A DNA stretch of 64,000 bases, from positions 228,416 to 292,415 of the forward strand of contig JAVEYB010000001.1 in NCBI GenBank assembly GCA_034003725.1, given 5' to 3'. Under the pieces are notes generated by a model that ran no database searches, was not told where the DNA came from, and saw only the letters and a program-made list of their open reading frames with translations. This DNA comes from Candidatus Zixiibacteriota bacterium. Lineage in GTDB: Bacteria > Zixibacteria > MSB-5A5 > GN15 > FEB-12. Positions 7,753 through 16,517 of the stretch are shown in pieces; within the stretch, counting starts at the first letter, position 1, and the number at the start of each line of letters is the position of its first letter. Both the position numbers and the translations under genes were made by a program.

Positions 7753-9142
7753 TAAAGGCTCCAAAGACTACCAGCAAATAGAAGCAGGCCAGGTAGAAGG
7801 CCGATTGCAATGCAACCGGACGTTCTACGATAAACTCGAGGTTCTTCGTGTAGATCTGGCCGATCTGCACCAGCACCAGCACGGATACGTAGACCACCAG
7901 TTTGGCCAGCGCGTTGAAAAAGGGCGGATCAAACCCCAGGGGCACGAAATTGACCGTCATCTCCCAGATCTGCGCAAACGTGTGCGCCCGGAACAGCAGC
8001 CAGCCGTACAGCGTAAAGACAAACATAACGGTCACGGAAATGGCGATCCCGTACCAGGTGGCTTTCTTCTTAACCGGCCCGAAAAACTTCTCGCGAATTT
8101 CCGTGTATTTGCGGTGCCCGGCTAGGATCAATCCGTGGAAAAGTCCCCACACCACGAAATTCCAGGCCGCGCCGTGCCACAGCCCTCCAAGCAGCATAGT
8201 GAGAATCAGATTGCGATAGGTCATGAGGTTGCCGTGACGGTTGCCGCCGAGCGGGATATACAGATAGTCGCGCAACCACGATGACAGCGAGATATGCCAG
8301 CGCAGCCAGAAATCGCTCGGGTTGCGGGCGATATAGGGCAAATTGAAGTTCACCATCAGCTCGAACCCAAGCGTCTTCGCAACACCACGGGCAATATCGG
8401 AGTAGCCGGAAAAGTCACAGTAGATCTGGAAGGCGAAATAAAGGACGCCTACTAGCACTTCGCCTGAATAGAATCCTTCTGACTTCGCGAATATCTGGTC
8501 GACTGTGACAGCCAGATTGTCGGCAATCACCACTTTCTTGAACAACCCCCACAAGATCAGGTAACAGCCCCCGCCGAACTGGTCAAGGTCAAACCTGCGC
8601 TTCGCATACACCTGCGGAAGGAGGTTGATTGCACGTTCGATCGGACCGGCGACCAGCTGGGGAAAGAAAGCCACAAACAGCGCAAAATCGAAGAAATCGC
8701 GGGACGGTTCGAGCTTGCCCTTGTAGATATCGATCGTGTAGCTCATCGTCTGGAAGGTGTAAAACGAGATGCCGACCGGAAGCACAATCGTGAGACTGAA
8801 CGTGCTCAACTCGAATCCAAACAGACCCACCAGGTCCTGCAGGCTCCCGGCGAAAAAGTTGAAGTACTTGAAGAACCCGAGGATAACGAGATTGACCACG
8901 ACACTGACCGCCAGCAGCTGCTTCCGCTTCGAACTCGCTTCGGCGGCGTAGACTTTGTTTCCGATGTAGTAGTCGACGAATGTTGACAGCAGGATCAGCG
9001 AGAGGAATCGATAATCCCAGGCGCCATAAAAGACATAGCTCGCCACCAGCAGAAACCAGTTCTGCGCCTTCCGGGACATAATCCAGTAAGCGCCGAGCAC
9101 GATTACGAAGAAAACCAGAAACTCAATGCTGTTGAAAATCAT
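7721..9142 (-). CDS. MBOAT family O-acyltransferase (AlgI-like)
   Basis: A 473-aa polytopic membrane protein of the membrane-bound O-acyltransferase family. Family marks are all present: FNSIEFLVFF at the N-terminus, PVGISFYTFQTMSYTID, FFPQLVAGPIERA, DFWLRWHISLSSWLRDYLYIPLGGN, and LGGLWHGAAWNF with the likely catalytic His. AlgI-like MBOATs carry acyl groups across the inner membrane for O-acetylation of extracellular polysaccharide such as alginate. The downstream SGNH gene overlaps it, giving a standard two-gene O-acetylation module. The polymer acted on is unknown; two PEP-CTERM genes, often linked to exopolysaccharide, lie next door. Confidence 0.93.
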   Translation of the reverse strand: MIFNSIEFLVFFVIVLGAYWIMSRKAQNWFLLVASYVFYGAWDYRFLSLILLSTFVDYYIGNKVYAAEASSKRKQLLAVSVVVNLVILGFFKYFNFFAGSLQDLVGLFGFELSTFSLTIVLPVGISFYTFQTMSYTIDIYKGKLEPSRDFFDFALFVAFFPQLVAGPIERAINLLPQVYAKRRFDLDQFGGGCYLILWGLFKKVVIADNLAVTVDQIFAKSEGFYSGEVLVGVLYFAFQIYCDFSGYSDIARGVAKTLGFELMVNFNLPYIARNPSDFWLRWHISLSSWLRDYLYIPLGGNRHGNLMTYRNLILTMLLGGLWHGAAWNFVVWGLFHGLILAGHRKYTEIREKFFGPVKKKATWYGIAISVTVMFVFTLYGWLLFRAHTFAQIWEMTVNFVPLGFDPPFFNALAKLVVYVSVLVLVQIGQIYTKNLEFIVERPVALQSAFYLACFYLLVVFGAFNGTSFIYFQF

Positions 9143-9246
9143 ATTGCCATTGTATTGGAAAAGCCACGTCGAAAACGGACCATGATACTCTATCTTAATC
9201 GTTCCGTCAAGACGATACTCGGCAAATCTTGAAAATTAAATACGAC

Positions 9247-9288
9247 AAAAAAATCGCCGGCGGGGGACTGCCAGATAACCCGCCGGCG
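9247..9288 (-). terminator. Rho-independent terminator
   Basis: A perfect 10-bp stem (CGCCGGCGGG with CCCGCCGGCG, 9255-9288) is followed on the minus strand by ATTTTTTTT. It lies 33 bases after the stop of the first PEP-CTERM gene. Confidence 0.88.
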
Positions 9289-9321
9289 TACAGAAACGGA
9301 GGTGTGTGCGATGGATCGCCG

Positions 9322-9963
9322 CTACCTCAAGCGACGATACAGGCCCAGACCTGCGAGGCCCAGGCCGAAGAGACTCAACGTGAGCGGTTCCGGAACCGCC
9401 GCATGTGTCGGATTGCCTGCACTGTAATTGAGCGCGAGAGTGGAACTGTTCACGCGGATACCGCGCTCCAACCAGCCGGTCGATGCTATCGACATGTCAA
9501 GGGTCCCGCCCGACCAAATGTCCGCCGGAAGCGGCGTCAGGTCGTAGACCGTGTTGCTCTCGTGCGTCCAGGTGAACCGGTTCCAGTCAAACGACCAGCT
9601 GGACTGGTTCAGCCGACCGGAGAAGCGCCCCTCAAGGGTCACGATATTTCCATACGTGTCGACATAGTCGGCGTTGATCCACAACCAGGCGCGATTGACG
9701 CCCTGGGTAAGATTTACCGGGAGATTGTGCGCGTACGAAAACGAGGACTGGTCGAATCCACGCGATGCCGCCCCGATCCAGTACCCGCTCTGGTCGCCGC
9801 CCATCTCATAGAAATTCAACTGCTCGACGTAATTCCAGCGCTCACCCGCCCAACTGGCATTGGACCAGCTCGACTGGTTCATGCCCAGCGGCAGGGCCAG
9901 CGCCGACCCGGCGGTGAAAGCGATTGCTGTGAAAAGCAGCGCTGCTGCGACAAGCTTTCTCAT
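9322..9963 (-). CDS. PEP-CTERM sorted surface protein, paralogue 1
   Basis: A 213-aa secreted protein with a signal peptide (residues ~1-23, ending SALA). Its C-terminus is a classic PEP-CTERM signal: VPEPLT, a hydrophobic helix (LSLFGLGLAGLGLY) and a basic RRLR tail. Such proteins are exported, cut by an exosortase, and end up at the cell surface or in the exopolysaccharide matrix. The body is paralogous to the protein at 10399-11004; shared blocks include GYWIG, LWIN and YDLT. No exosortase gene is in the window. A sigma-54-type promoter precedes it. Confidence 0.88.
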   Translation of the reverse strand: MRKLVAAALLFTAIAFTAGSALALPLGMNQSSWSNASWAGERWNYVEQLNFYEMGGDQSGYWIGAASRGFDQSSFSYAHNLPVNLTQGVNRAWLWINADYVDTYGNIVTLEGRFSGRLNQSSWSFDWNRFTWTHESNTVYDLTPLPADIWSGGTLDMSIASTGWLERGIRVNSSTLALNYSAGNPTHAAVPEPLTLSLFGLGLAGLGLYRRLR

Positions 9964-10334
9964 GTATTACCCATGCCCTTGAAACTAAGGTTTCCCGCAC
10001 TGTATGACGGCGCCCGTTGGAGGAACCCCGATGCACGATCGAGTCTATATATGCCCCTCTGAGACCGCCTGACATATGTTGTCCGCCGTGAATTTTAGCA
10101 AATTTAATGCCGTGATGACAAAGCGTTGTCATTCAACATATTGCGACTTCCGGCCACTTGCGCACCGACCCGAGTTGTTCAATATTCCTACACATTCCTG
10201 CAGAATCATGCAAACTTAGAGACAAATCAGGTCACGATTCATCTGTGCGCTGAATTGCCTCAACGTTGGCCAAATCTGGCTGACCGTGATCTCAAAGTCG
10301 CTGCATCGGCCCGCTTTCGAGACAATCGCCCAAA
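9964..10334. other. Intergenic region between the two PEP-CTERM genes
   Basis: No gene is seen. The stretch holds the leader and putative sigma-54 promoter of the left PEP-CTERM gene. The right gene's terminator follows at 10335-10367. The rest is AT-richer than its surroundings and shows no further repeat or open frame with convincing coding character. Confidence 0.6.
10097..10112 (-). promoter_or_regulatory. Putative sigma-54 promoter of PEP-CTERM gene 1
   Basis: On the minus strand the bases read CGGCATTAAATTTGCT. The invariant GG (-24) and GC (-12) are separated by exactly 10 bases, and the -12 element TTGCT is perfect. The -24 element is weaker (CGGCATT against TGGCACG). The predicted start site gives a leader of roughly 120 bases before the ATG at 9963. 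Confidence 0.5.
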
Positions 10335-10367
10335 ACAAAACCGGCGGCTCAAAACGAGCCGCCGGTT
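10335..10367 (-). terminator. Rho-independent terminator
   Basis: The perfect 12-bp stem AACCGGCGGCTC/GAGCCGCCGGTT has a 5-base loop. It is followed on the minus strand by a TTTTG run and sits 31 bases beyond the stop of the second PEP-CTERM gene. Confidence 0.88.
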
Positions 10368-10398
10368 GCAGTCTATTGTCCGACTTGTCGTATGGAGT

Positions 10399-11004
10399 CT
10401 ACTTGTTGAGACGGCGCACGAGGCCGAATCCGAGCAACCCGAGCCCGAACAGGCCAAAGGTCAACGGCTCGGGGACCGAGGTGTAGTCAATCGCCAGAGC
10501 CGCCTTGTTGATGCGGAACGCAGTCTCGCCCGCAAAAATGCTCACATCCAGCGCACCGTTGTTCCAGAAGCCCGGAACGTCAACATCCGTCAAATCATAC
10601 AGCGTGTTGTCATCAAACGCGTTGTTCAGCGGATTCCACGTAAACGTCCCGTTAATCTCAATCAGGTTTCCGTCGCCGTCGATCGCACTGCCGTTGATCC
10701 ACAGGGTAGCCCGACGGATGATATCCGGCGGAACCTGCAGATCGCTGGGGAGCGTATGACTCCAGGTCAACTGCGACAGCAAATCATCGTGCGTGCCGAT
10801 CCAGTATCCCATGGTCTGGGAACCGTCATCCTGCTGCGTGTAGAACCGAATGTCAGAGAAAAAATCGTACGTACGGCTATCGTAGCCGACAAACCGATCT
10901 GTCTCGACTGTCTCCGTCATGACCAGGGTCGGAAACGCAAAGCTGCTGCCAGCTGCCAAAATCAGGCAGGCAGCCAGAAGCACAAGTCGGGAGATTTTGA
11001 GCAT
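10399..11004 (-). CDS. PEP-CTERM sorted surface protein, paralogue 2
   Basis: A 201-aa protein with a signal peptide (~1-23, ending SSFA) and the C-terminal sorting tripartite signal VPEPLT, a Gly/Leu/Phe-rich helix (FGLFGLGLLGFGLV), and RRLNK. The central region aligns with the neighbouring paralogue (GYWIG, TLWINGSAIDGDGN, LYDLT, ALDVSI), so the pair arose by duplication. It is probably a matrix or surface protein handled by an exosortase encoded elsewhere. A strong sigma-54 promoter match lies about 55 bases upstream of the ATG. Confidence 0.88.
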   Translation of the reverse strand: MLKISRLVLLAACLILAAGSSFAFPTLVMTETVETDRFVGYDSRTYDFFSDIRFYTQQDDGSQTMGYWIGTHDDLLSQLTWSHTLPSDLQVPPDIIRRATLWINGSAIDGDGNLIEINGTFTWNPLNNAFDDNTLYDLTDVDVPGFWNNGALDVSIFAGETAFRINKAALAIDYTSVPEPLTFGLFGLGLLGFGLVRRLNK

Positions 11005-11056
11005 AAACTACGTATCCTTACGAGTTTGATAGATATATTTCACTGCCTTACATATA

Positions 11057-11073
11057 ATCAAATTACGTGCCAC
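11057..11073 (-). promoter_or_regulatory. Sigma-54 promoter of PEP-CTERM gene 2
   Basis: On the minus strand the sequence is TGGCACG-TAAT-TTGAT. The -24 element matches the consensus exactly, the spacer is the required 4 bases, and the -12 element differs at one position (TTGAT for TTGCA/T). Predicted transcription would start near 11045, about 40 bases ahead of the ATG at 11004. Confidence 0.72.
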
Positions 11074-11281
11074 TTCCTGGTATCATTGTCAATTTCTTAC
11101 AGCACATGAACTTGATTGACAAGTCCGGACTCGCCTTGTTCAGCCAGGCTACACTATTATGCACCCGCATGCAGGAAATTGGCCCACGTCATGCACCAAA
11201 ATCCGCACGCTAAATGGTGTAGCATGGACCCAATTAGTCCGCTTAAATGGGTCTGAAAGACAGCCGTCGCCGGTGGAAAGA

Positions 11282-12445
11282 TCAGTCACACCGTTCCGGC
11301 CGTTGTGAGACCAGCCGCTGGGCGAAGCGATCCGTCATCCCGGCCACATAATCAGCAATGACCGTCTGGAGCGGATGCTGTTCCAGCATCTCCTGAAACC
11401 GGGCAGGCATGAGCGACGGGTCCTCGAGAAAACGCGCGAAGAGCGTCTGAATTATCTCGCGCGCGTTTGCGGTCATCACCATCAGCCGCGGATGCCGGTA
11501 CACGCGCTGCATGAGAAACGCCTTCAACTGGCGAACCTGCTCATCGACTTCGGCGGAGAATCCGGCGATTTTGCCCGATGCACGACGCACGTCGCTGAGC
11601 GTCTTGATCCGGTGAGCGGCAATTCGCCGCTGCGTTTCATCAAGCACATCAGTGGCCATACGATTGACCAGAATCCGGGCCACCGCGTAGCGCCGCTGGT
11701 CGAGCGTCATCGCGGCAAGCTCCCGTCGCGGATCCCAGTCAGCGAGGATACTGAGCGACACCACGTCGTCGAACGAGATCAACCCCGCGTTGATGCCGTC
11801 GTCGACATCCGCCGCATTGTAAGCGATCTCGTCGGCCAAATCGACCAGCGTTGCTTCCAGTGTCGGGTGCTCGTCGGGATGGAACTCGGCGGTGGCGATC
11901 ACCGCTTTGGTTTCATGTTTCGCGATCCCCTCGCGGACCTCATACGACAGGTTCAGCCCCGCAAATCCCGGGTACCGCTGCTCCAGCCAGTCGATCACGC
12001 GAAGTGACTGGCGGTTGTGATTGAAACCGCCGCAGTCAGCAAGCAGCTCGTCCAGCACGTCCTCACCGGCGTGACCGAACGGCGTATGCCCCAGATCGTG
12101 CGCAAGAGCCACCGCCTCAGTCAGATCTTCATTCAACCCCAGGCAGCGGGACAGGGTGCGCGCGACCTGCGCCACTTCGATCGTGTGCGTCAGGCGCGTC
12201 CGATAGTGGTCGCCCTCATGCGGCAGGAAGACCTGGGTCTTGTACTCCATGCGGCGGAATGCCGCCGAATGGATAATCCGGTCGCGGTCCCGCTGAAATG
12301 CAGTCCGCAGCGGGTGCTCGTCTTGCGGATACACCCGCCCCCGGGACTCCGCCGCTCGTGCCGCATACCCGGCGAGGAACTCGCGCTCCCGCCGTTCTAT
12401 CTCGTGTCGATCAATCAAATCTCTCTTCCGTCGGTTGCGATCCAC
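11282..12445 (-). CDS. dgt: Deoxyguanosinetriphosphate triphosphohydrolase-like HD protein
   Basis: A 387-aa HD-domain dNTP triphosphohydrolase, which splits dNTPs to nucleoside and tripolyphosphate. The family opening (RTAFQRDRDRIIHSAAFRRMEYKTQVF) is followed by the metal-binding HD residues: RLTHTIEVAQVAR, then LAHDLGHTPFGHAGE. Further on come FNHNRQSLR and DLADEIAYNAADVDDGI, typical of Dgt. The length fits the short bacterial dGTPase-like group. The GTG at 12445 overlaps the upstream gene by 35 bases. A TTG at 12418 preceded by GGAAGAG is an alternative start. It is the last gene of the co-directional run starting at rnr. Confidence 0.92.
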   Translation of the reverse strand: MDRNRRKRDLIDRHEIERREREFLAGYAARAAESRGRVYPQDEHPLRTAFQRDRDRIIHSAAFRRMEYKTQVFLPHEGDHYRTRLTHTIEVAQVARTLSRCLGLNEDLTEAVALAHDLGHTPFGHAGEDVLDELLADCGGFNHNRQSLRVIDWLEQRYPGFAGLNLSYEVREGIAKHETKAVIATAEFHPDEHPTLEATLVDLADEIAYNAADVDDGINAGLISFDDVVSLSILADWDPRRELAAMTLDQRRYAVARILVNRMATDVLDETQRRIAAHRIKTLSDVRRASGKIAGFSAEVDEQVRQLKAFLMQRVYRHPRLMVMTANAREIIQTLFARFLEDPSLMPARFQEMLEQHPLQTVIADYVAGMTDRFAQRLVSQRPERCD

Positions 12446-13247
12446 CGCCGCCGGTCGCCAGCGTCACGGTAAACGACAAACCCAGCGTCGGATGATACGA
12501 CGCCGCGTAGGTGAACAGGTGCCGACCCATGCGCAGTTCCACCCCCGCTCCATACTCGACCGGCCGCGTCTCCAACCCCCAGAAAAAGGTGCTGTACGAT
12601 CCCAGCTTGATGCGTTGCCCCAGCCCGAGCTGCACCTCTTTCGTTTCTTCAAACGACACCCGGCCGGTGAACGAGAACGTCCGATGGCCGATCACTTCCA
12701 CATAGCCGGCATACACGGGATTGTCCGGCACGGCGCCTTTGTATAGGACGGGCTTGTTGAGGTTGTCGAGCGACGTTCCCACCATGACGTAACGGTGCCG
12801 ATACGAAAGTCCCAGGCCGATTGCCGATGCGCGGAGCTGGTCATAGCCTCCGGTGATGTCGACCTGCTTGCCGGACACGATCAACCCTCCCGAAAATGCC
12901 CCGTGGTGGCCCGCCGCGAGCACTCGGATAACTTGCTCCCGGTACAGGTCTGCGTCGCCCATTTGTGCCAGTCCTATCGCCACGGAAATCGGTCCGCGAC
13001 GGCAGGCTCCAGCCACAAAAAACTGGTCGAACTCGCTGAGTTCATAGCGTCGGTCAAATCCCGCTTCGATCCCCCATTGCCGGTCGACCAATGCGCCTGT
13101 CGGAACGATCAGCAGTTCGGTCGGGCATGACTCCCGAAACGAAACAGTCGCCCCCTGCCCCGGTCCGCGCGACGACGCAAGGTCGAGTGCGGCCGTTGCG
13201 GTGCACAGCATCAACAGGCAAGCGGACACGCCCATCATCCGTATCAT
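12411..13247 (-). CDS. Exported hypothetical protein, probable outer-membrane beta-barrel
   Basis: A 278-aa protein of unknown function. The ATG at 13247 starts a signal peptide (MIRMMGVSACLLMLCTATAA) and overlaps the upstream stop by 4 bases. An in-frame upstream extension lacks a signal sequence and is not used. The rest alternates polar and hydrophobic residues in short runs (VSIAIGL-like, YVMVGTSL, FSFTGRVSF, LFTYAASYHPTLGLSFTVTL) and has many Gly and aromatic residues, as in outer-membrane barrels. It lies downstream of a lamin-tail/FlgD secreted protein and another barrel-like protein, which suggests one exported complex. Confidence 0.6.
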   Translation of the reverse strand: MIRMMGVSACLLMLCTATAALDLASSRGPGQGATVSFRESCPTELLIVPTGALVDRQWGIEAGFDRRYELSEFDQFFVAGACRRGPISVAIGLAQMGDADLYREQVIRVLAAGHHGAFSGGLIVSGKQVDITGGYDQLRASAIGLGLSYRHRYVMVGTSLDNLNKPVLYKGAVPDNPVYAGYVEVIGHRTFSFTGRVSFEETKEVQLGLGQRIKLGSYSTFFWGLETRPVEYGAGVELRMGRHLFTYAASYHPTLGLSFTVTLATGGGGSQPTEERFD

Positions 13248-14872
13248 CGCGCCACCACCACCGTCTTCTTGACGGATTCCACACCCTCCGCTTCGACGTA
13301 CAAAATATAGATCCCGATAGGAAGACGAGCGCCGCCGCCCGAACGGCCGTCCCACTCGTATTCAGGACGAAGGTCCCGGGCGCCGTCTTCAAACGTGCGC
13401 ACTTCTCGTCCCTGGCGATCGTACAGACGGATTGTGTACACGACGTCGGCGGGACCGGCAACGCGGATCACGGCGGTTTCATCGATACCGTCACCATCAG
13501 GAGAGATGACCTGTGGGTCAATCGACACGCGCAGTCCCGGTGCGTTCGGTGTTATCCTGATATCGTTGCTGTCGCCGGGGGAGCCGCCCGCGACGGATGA
13601 GCGGCCCCACAGAAGCTGCCCGTCCTGTCCGTAGCCGCGCGCCCATGTGTGGTTGTCGGCATACGTCGATCCGTAGGTCACTGAGTCGGCCACGAATCCG
13701 AATGGGTCGACCAGCCGGACGACGTCGTCGGAATTGTTCAGCGTGGCCCAGCCGTCCGGCATCACCACCGTCCCATCGAAATCCGGGTAATCCAGCAGAA
13801 ACGCCGCGCTGTTATCGGTCAGCACCGGATACTGCCCCGGCGTGATGATGAACTCGTCAGCGCTGATCACGTGAACACTGAGCGCGTCGCCGATAGACCA
13901 GCCGGCGATATCATGCAGGGCGTCCATGCGGGTGGTTAGTTCGATCCACTCGGCGGTCTGCCCGGCGGCTGGGTTCGCCAGGAACTCCGACAACATGACG
14001 GGTGGAAACGCCGGCCCCACGACCATGACGTCACGACGGTTATTGTTCACCCGGCTGTCGAGGGGAAGCCGAAGTCCGATTGTATCGTACATCGCCGCAG
14101 GGGCAAGATCAAATGTGATCGGCGTTGAGAACCCGGTATCCAGCGACGGTATCGCGATCAGCTCGATTAGATCGCTGATATCCGATGTGTCGGCGGCATT
14201 CACGTAGAACACGCGCAGGCTGTCGTTTTCTGAGCTTTGCTGTCCGCGATTGGTAACGACCGCGATGACTCTGCTGCCTGTTTCGGTGGGGAAGACTGCC
14301 ACCGTATCTATCGAGAGATCGACCGGTACCGGCATCCGTGAGTTAATGTAGCCCGGCGTGGAACCCGATGGATCAAGCGACTGCCTCGGCGTCGGCGAAA
14401 CATAGTTTTCCCGTTCCCACGATATGCCGTCACCGCCGCTTAAAGTCCAACTGAGCGAGTCGGCCGCAAAGGGCGTGATGCGCACGGCCGAAACAGACCC
14501 TGCACTGTTCGAGAGGCTGAACGATCCGGAAGGCTGGACGAGCCTGCCGTGCTCCGATGAATCGTCACCCCAGATGCCCGATGCGTCGCCGAATGTCTCC
14601 TCAAATGAGAAGAAGTCGCGGCAGACAATAATGTACTCGCCGGAATCGATCGTCAGCGGCACCGAAAAAGCGATCGGGACACCATCGACCCGAATCTCAT
14701 AGAATGAAAGTGAAACGGCAGCTGATCCGTCATTGTGCAACTCGATCCACTCCAGCGATGTCGCCGAGCCCGGCTCATTTGCCATAACTTCGCTGACCCG
14801 CACCGCGGCCATGACATCCGCTGCCTGAGCGGACCAAAGGAGCACGAGCAGTATGAATATGAGTCTTCGCAT
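13244..14872 (-). CDS. Secreted protein with two lamin-tail-like domains and FlgD-like C-terminal domain
   Basis: A 542-aa exported protein with a signal peptide (MRRLIFILLVLLWSAQA). Residues ~22-140 form a lamin-tail domain (VRVSEVMANEPGS, EWIELHNDGSAAV). A second copy follows near the middle (VMLSEFLANPAAGQTAEWIEL). The last ~90 residues match the FlgD Ig-like domain common at the C-termini of secreted FCB-group proteins: ISPDGDGIDETAVI, YTIRLYDRQGREVR, then YEWDGRSGGG with PIGIYILYVE. The start at 14872 is one base past the upstream stop. It is probably cell-surface; in relatives such C-terminal domains can serve as sorting or docking modules. Confidence 0.8.
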   Translation of the reverse strand: MRRLIFILLVLLWSAQAADVMAAVRVSEVMANEPGSATSLEWIELHNDGSAAVSLSFYEIRVDGVPIAFSVPLTIDSGEYIIVCRDFFSFEETFGDASGIWGDDSSEHGRLVQPSGSFSLSNSAGSVSAVRITPFAADSLSWTLSGGDGISWERENYVSPTPRQSLDPSGSTPGYINSRMPVPVDLSIDTVAVFPTETGSRVIAVVTNRGQQSSENDSLRVFYVNAADTSDISDLIELIAIPSLDTGFSTPITFDLAPAAMYDTIGLRLPLDSRVNNNRRDVMVVGPAFPPVMLSEFLANPAAGQTAEWIELTTRMDALHDIAGWSIGDALSVHVISADEFIITPGQYPVLTDNSAAFLLDYPDFDGTVVMPDGWATLNNSDDVVRLVDPFGFVADSVTYGSTYADNHTWARGYGQDGQLLWGRSSVAGGSPGDSNDIRITPNAPGLRVSIDPQVISPDGDGIDETAVIRVAGPADVVYTIRLYDRQGREVRTFEDGARDLRPEYEWDGRSGGGARLPIGIYILYVEAEGVESVKKTVVVAR

Positions 14873-14873
14873 A

Positions 14874-16517
14874 CTACAGAGCCGCCGTGACCTGTATCGC
14901 AAACTGCGTATACCCCGGCGGATTCATGTTCCGCCGATAGGCGCGCGACAATTTCAGCACCACCAGGATCGATTCAAACAACGGCTGCTCGTGTTGCACG
15001 TACCCGTACCAGTAATCGAGCGAACCATTTTCTATTCGCGAGACATTTGTCCAGAGATCCAGCCTGCCCATGTCGTGCAAATCCAGCGAAACCCGCGCGA
15101 ACCATGACCAATACTCCTCCGACCGCTCGCGTTTCCTGTCGGTACTTCGCGTGAACGCAATATATGTCCTCAAGCGAACGTTAGCACCGCTAAAACGGGG
15201 TTCGAACCGGACCTGCTGTTCCGTACAGTCTTTTGGCGGCAGAGTCCGTTGATGGTCGATCAGCCAATCGAATCGAATTGTCCAGTCCGGAGAAACCCGG
15301 TGCGTCAACCCGCACAACAACTCGACCCCCGCGCTATCGCCGTCGATCCCGCCCGCCTGCGCCGTTGCCAGAAAATCAGTTCGGGGCGCTATCCGCGTTA
15401 CGGTCCGCACGAAAAGCCCCGACTGTCCGCTCATCCGATCCCGATACTCGTACGAAACATCCTCCCACACTTTCGCTCGCGACAAACCGCCGCTTTTCGC
15501 TCCTGAGACGAGCCCGTCAAAGCGCTCGCCATAGTGCCACGCGGCAATACCGAAGTGCGCGCGTTCGAGCCGATGGCGCCACTCCAGCAGCGCGGCCAGG
15601 GCGCCCCTGCCCGACCACTGCTGCGCTACTTCAACCGCGGCTCTGCCTTTGCTGTACTGCCACCCCAGTGACAGGGCCGTCTTGGTATCGGCTCGAAAGC
15701 GCCGCGTCGAACGATTGATCAGGCGGGTCGCGCCCCCGATCAGCGAGATGTCCGTGCGTCCAAAAGTGCGGGTCATGGCTGCACCTGTTGTCTCCAATCG
15801 ATGTGTCCGGTCCCGCGCCGCCGAGACAAGGGCCCGCAACCCCCATGTGCCGGAGCGCACGTCCGATGACACACCGTTGTACCCGCCAAAGTCCGGATAG
15901 AGTAGTGACTCGCCCGTAAGCTTGTCGGCAAACGACAGCCGACGCCCGGAATAGCCGCACGCCGCGCCAAGCCCGTATCGCTCGGTAAACGAACCGATTT
16001 TCAGTGACCGCAAAGCCCCGTGCGGGTTGCGGTATTCGAGCAACCGCGACCCCATCCGTTCGCGTCCCGTATACTCGCGATTCACTCTCGCCGTCAGACG
16101 CCAGTGCCGGTGCAGTTCGAGTCGGAGCGCAGTGCGATACCGGCTTCGGCCCTGCTCGCGCAGTTCTTTCCCGGTCTGGTAGCGCACGTAACCGCGCGAC
16201 ACCGTGCCGGTCGTGTCGAGAAACCCGCTTTCCTGCTCGCATTCGAGATCGGTCCGAAGGACACCCTCGCCCCACAGAAAACCGGCAAGATTGGGAATTT
16301 CATCGAACAGGTAGGAATCGGACGTATCTATCCCCGTCTGGGAGAGTTCGAGAAGCCGGAGATAATGCGAGATCTCAATCTCCCCCATCTCGAGCGCCTG
16401 GCGGATTTCGTCTTCCGACGGAAACACCAGCGTCGATACGCGTTGCCCGGACACCGATGATGCAGTGAACACAGCTGTCAGCCAGAAAGCGGCCAGGCTG
16501 ACCGAAACGTGCTTCAA
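14874..16517 (-). CDS. Exported hypothetical protein, probable outer-membrane barrel
   Basis: A 547-aa protein with a signal peptide (~1-24, ending SVSG). A short helical region (PSEDEIRQALEMGEIEISHYLRLLEL) somewhat like helix-hairpin-helix repeats follows. The remaining ~400 residues are rich in Arg, aromatic residues and short amphipathic strands (TALRLELHRHWRLTARVNRE, LVSAARDRTHRLETTGA, VSPDWTIRFDWLID), as expected of a large beta-barrel. The TTG start overlaps the stop of the sigma-54 activator by 4 bases. Function is unknown; neighbours suggest surface structure or export. Confidence 0.6.
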   Translation of the reverse strand: MKHVSVSLAAFWLTAVFTASSVSGQRVSTLVFPSEDEIRQALEMGEIEISHYLRLLELSQTGIDTSDSYLFDEIPNLAGFLWGEGVLRTDLECEQESGFLDTTGTVSRGYVRYQTGKELREQGRSRYRTALRLELHRHWRLTARVNREYTGRERMGSRLLEYRNPHGALRSLKIGSFTERYGLGAACGYSGRRLSFADKLTGESLLYPDFGGYNGVSSDVRSGTWGLRALVSAARDRTHRLETTGAAMTRTFGRTDISLIGGATRLINRSTRRFRADTKTALSLGWQYSKGRAAVEVAQQWSGRGALAALLEWRHRLERAHFGIAAWHYGERFDGLVSGAKSGGLSRAKVWEDVSYEYRDRMSGQSGLFVRTVTRIAPRTDFLATAQAGGIDGDSAGVELLCGLTHRVSPDWTIRFDWLIDHQRTLPPKDCTEQQVRFEPRFSGANVRLRTYIAFTRSTDRKRERSEEYWSWFARVSLDLHDMGRLDLWTNVSRIENGSLDYWYGYVQHEQPLFESILVVLKLSRAYRRNMNPPGYTQFAIQVTAAL

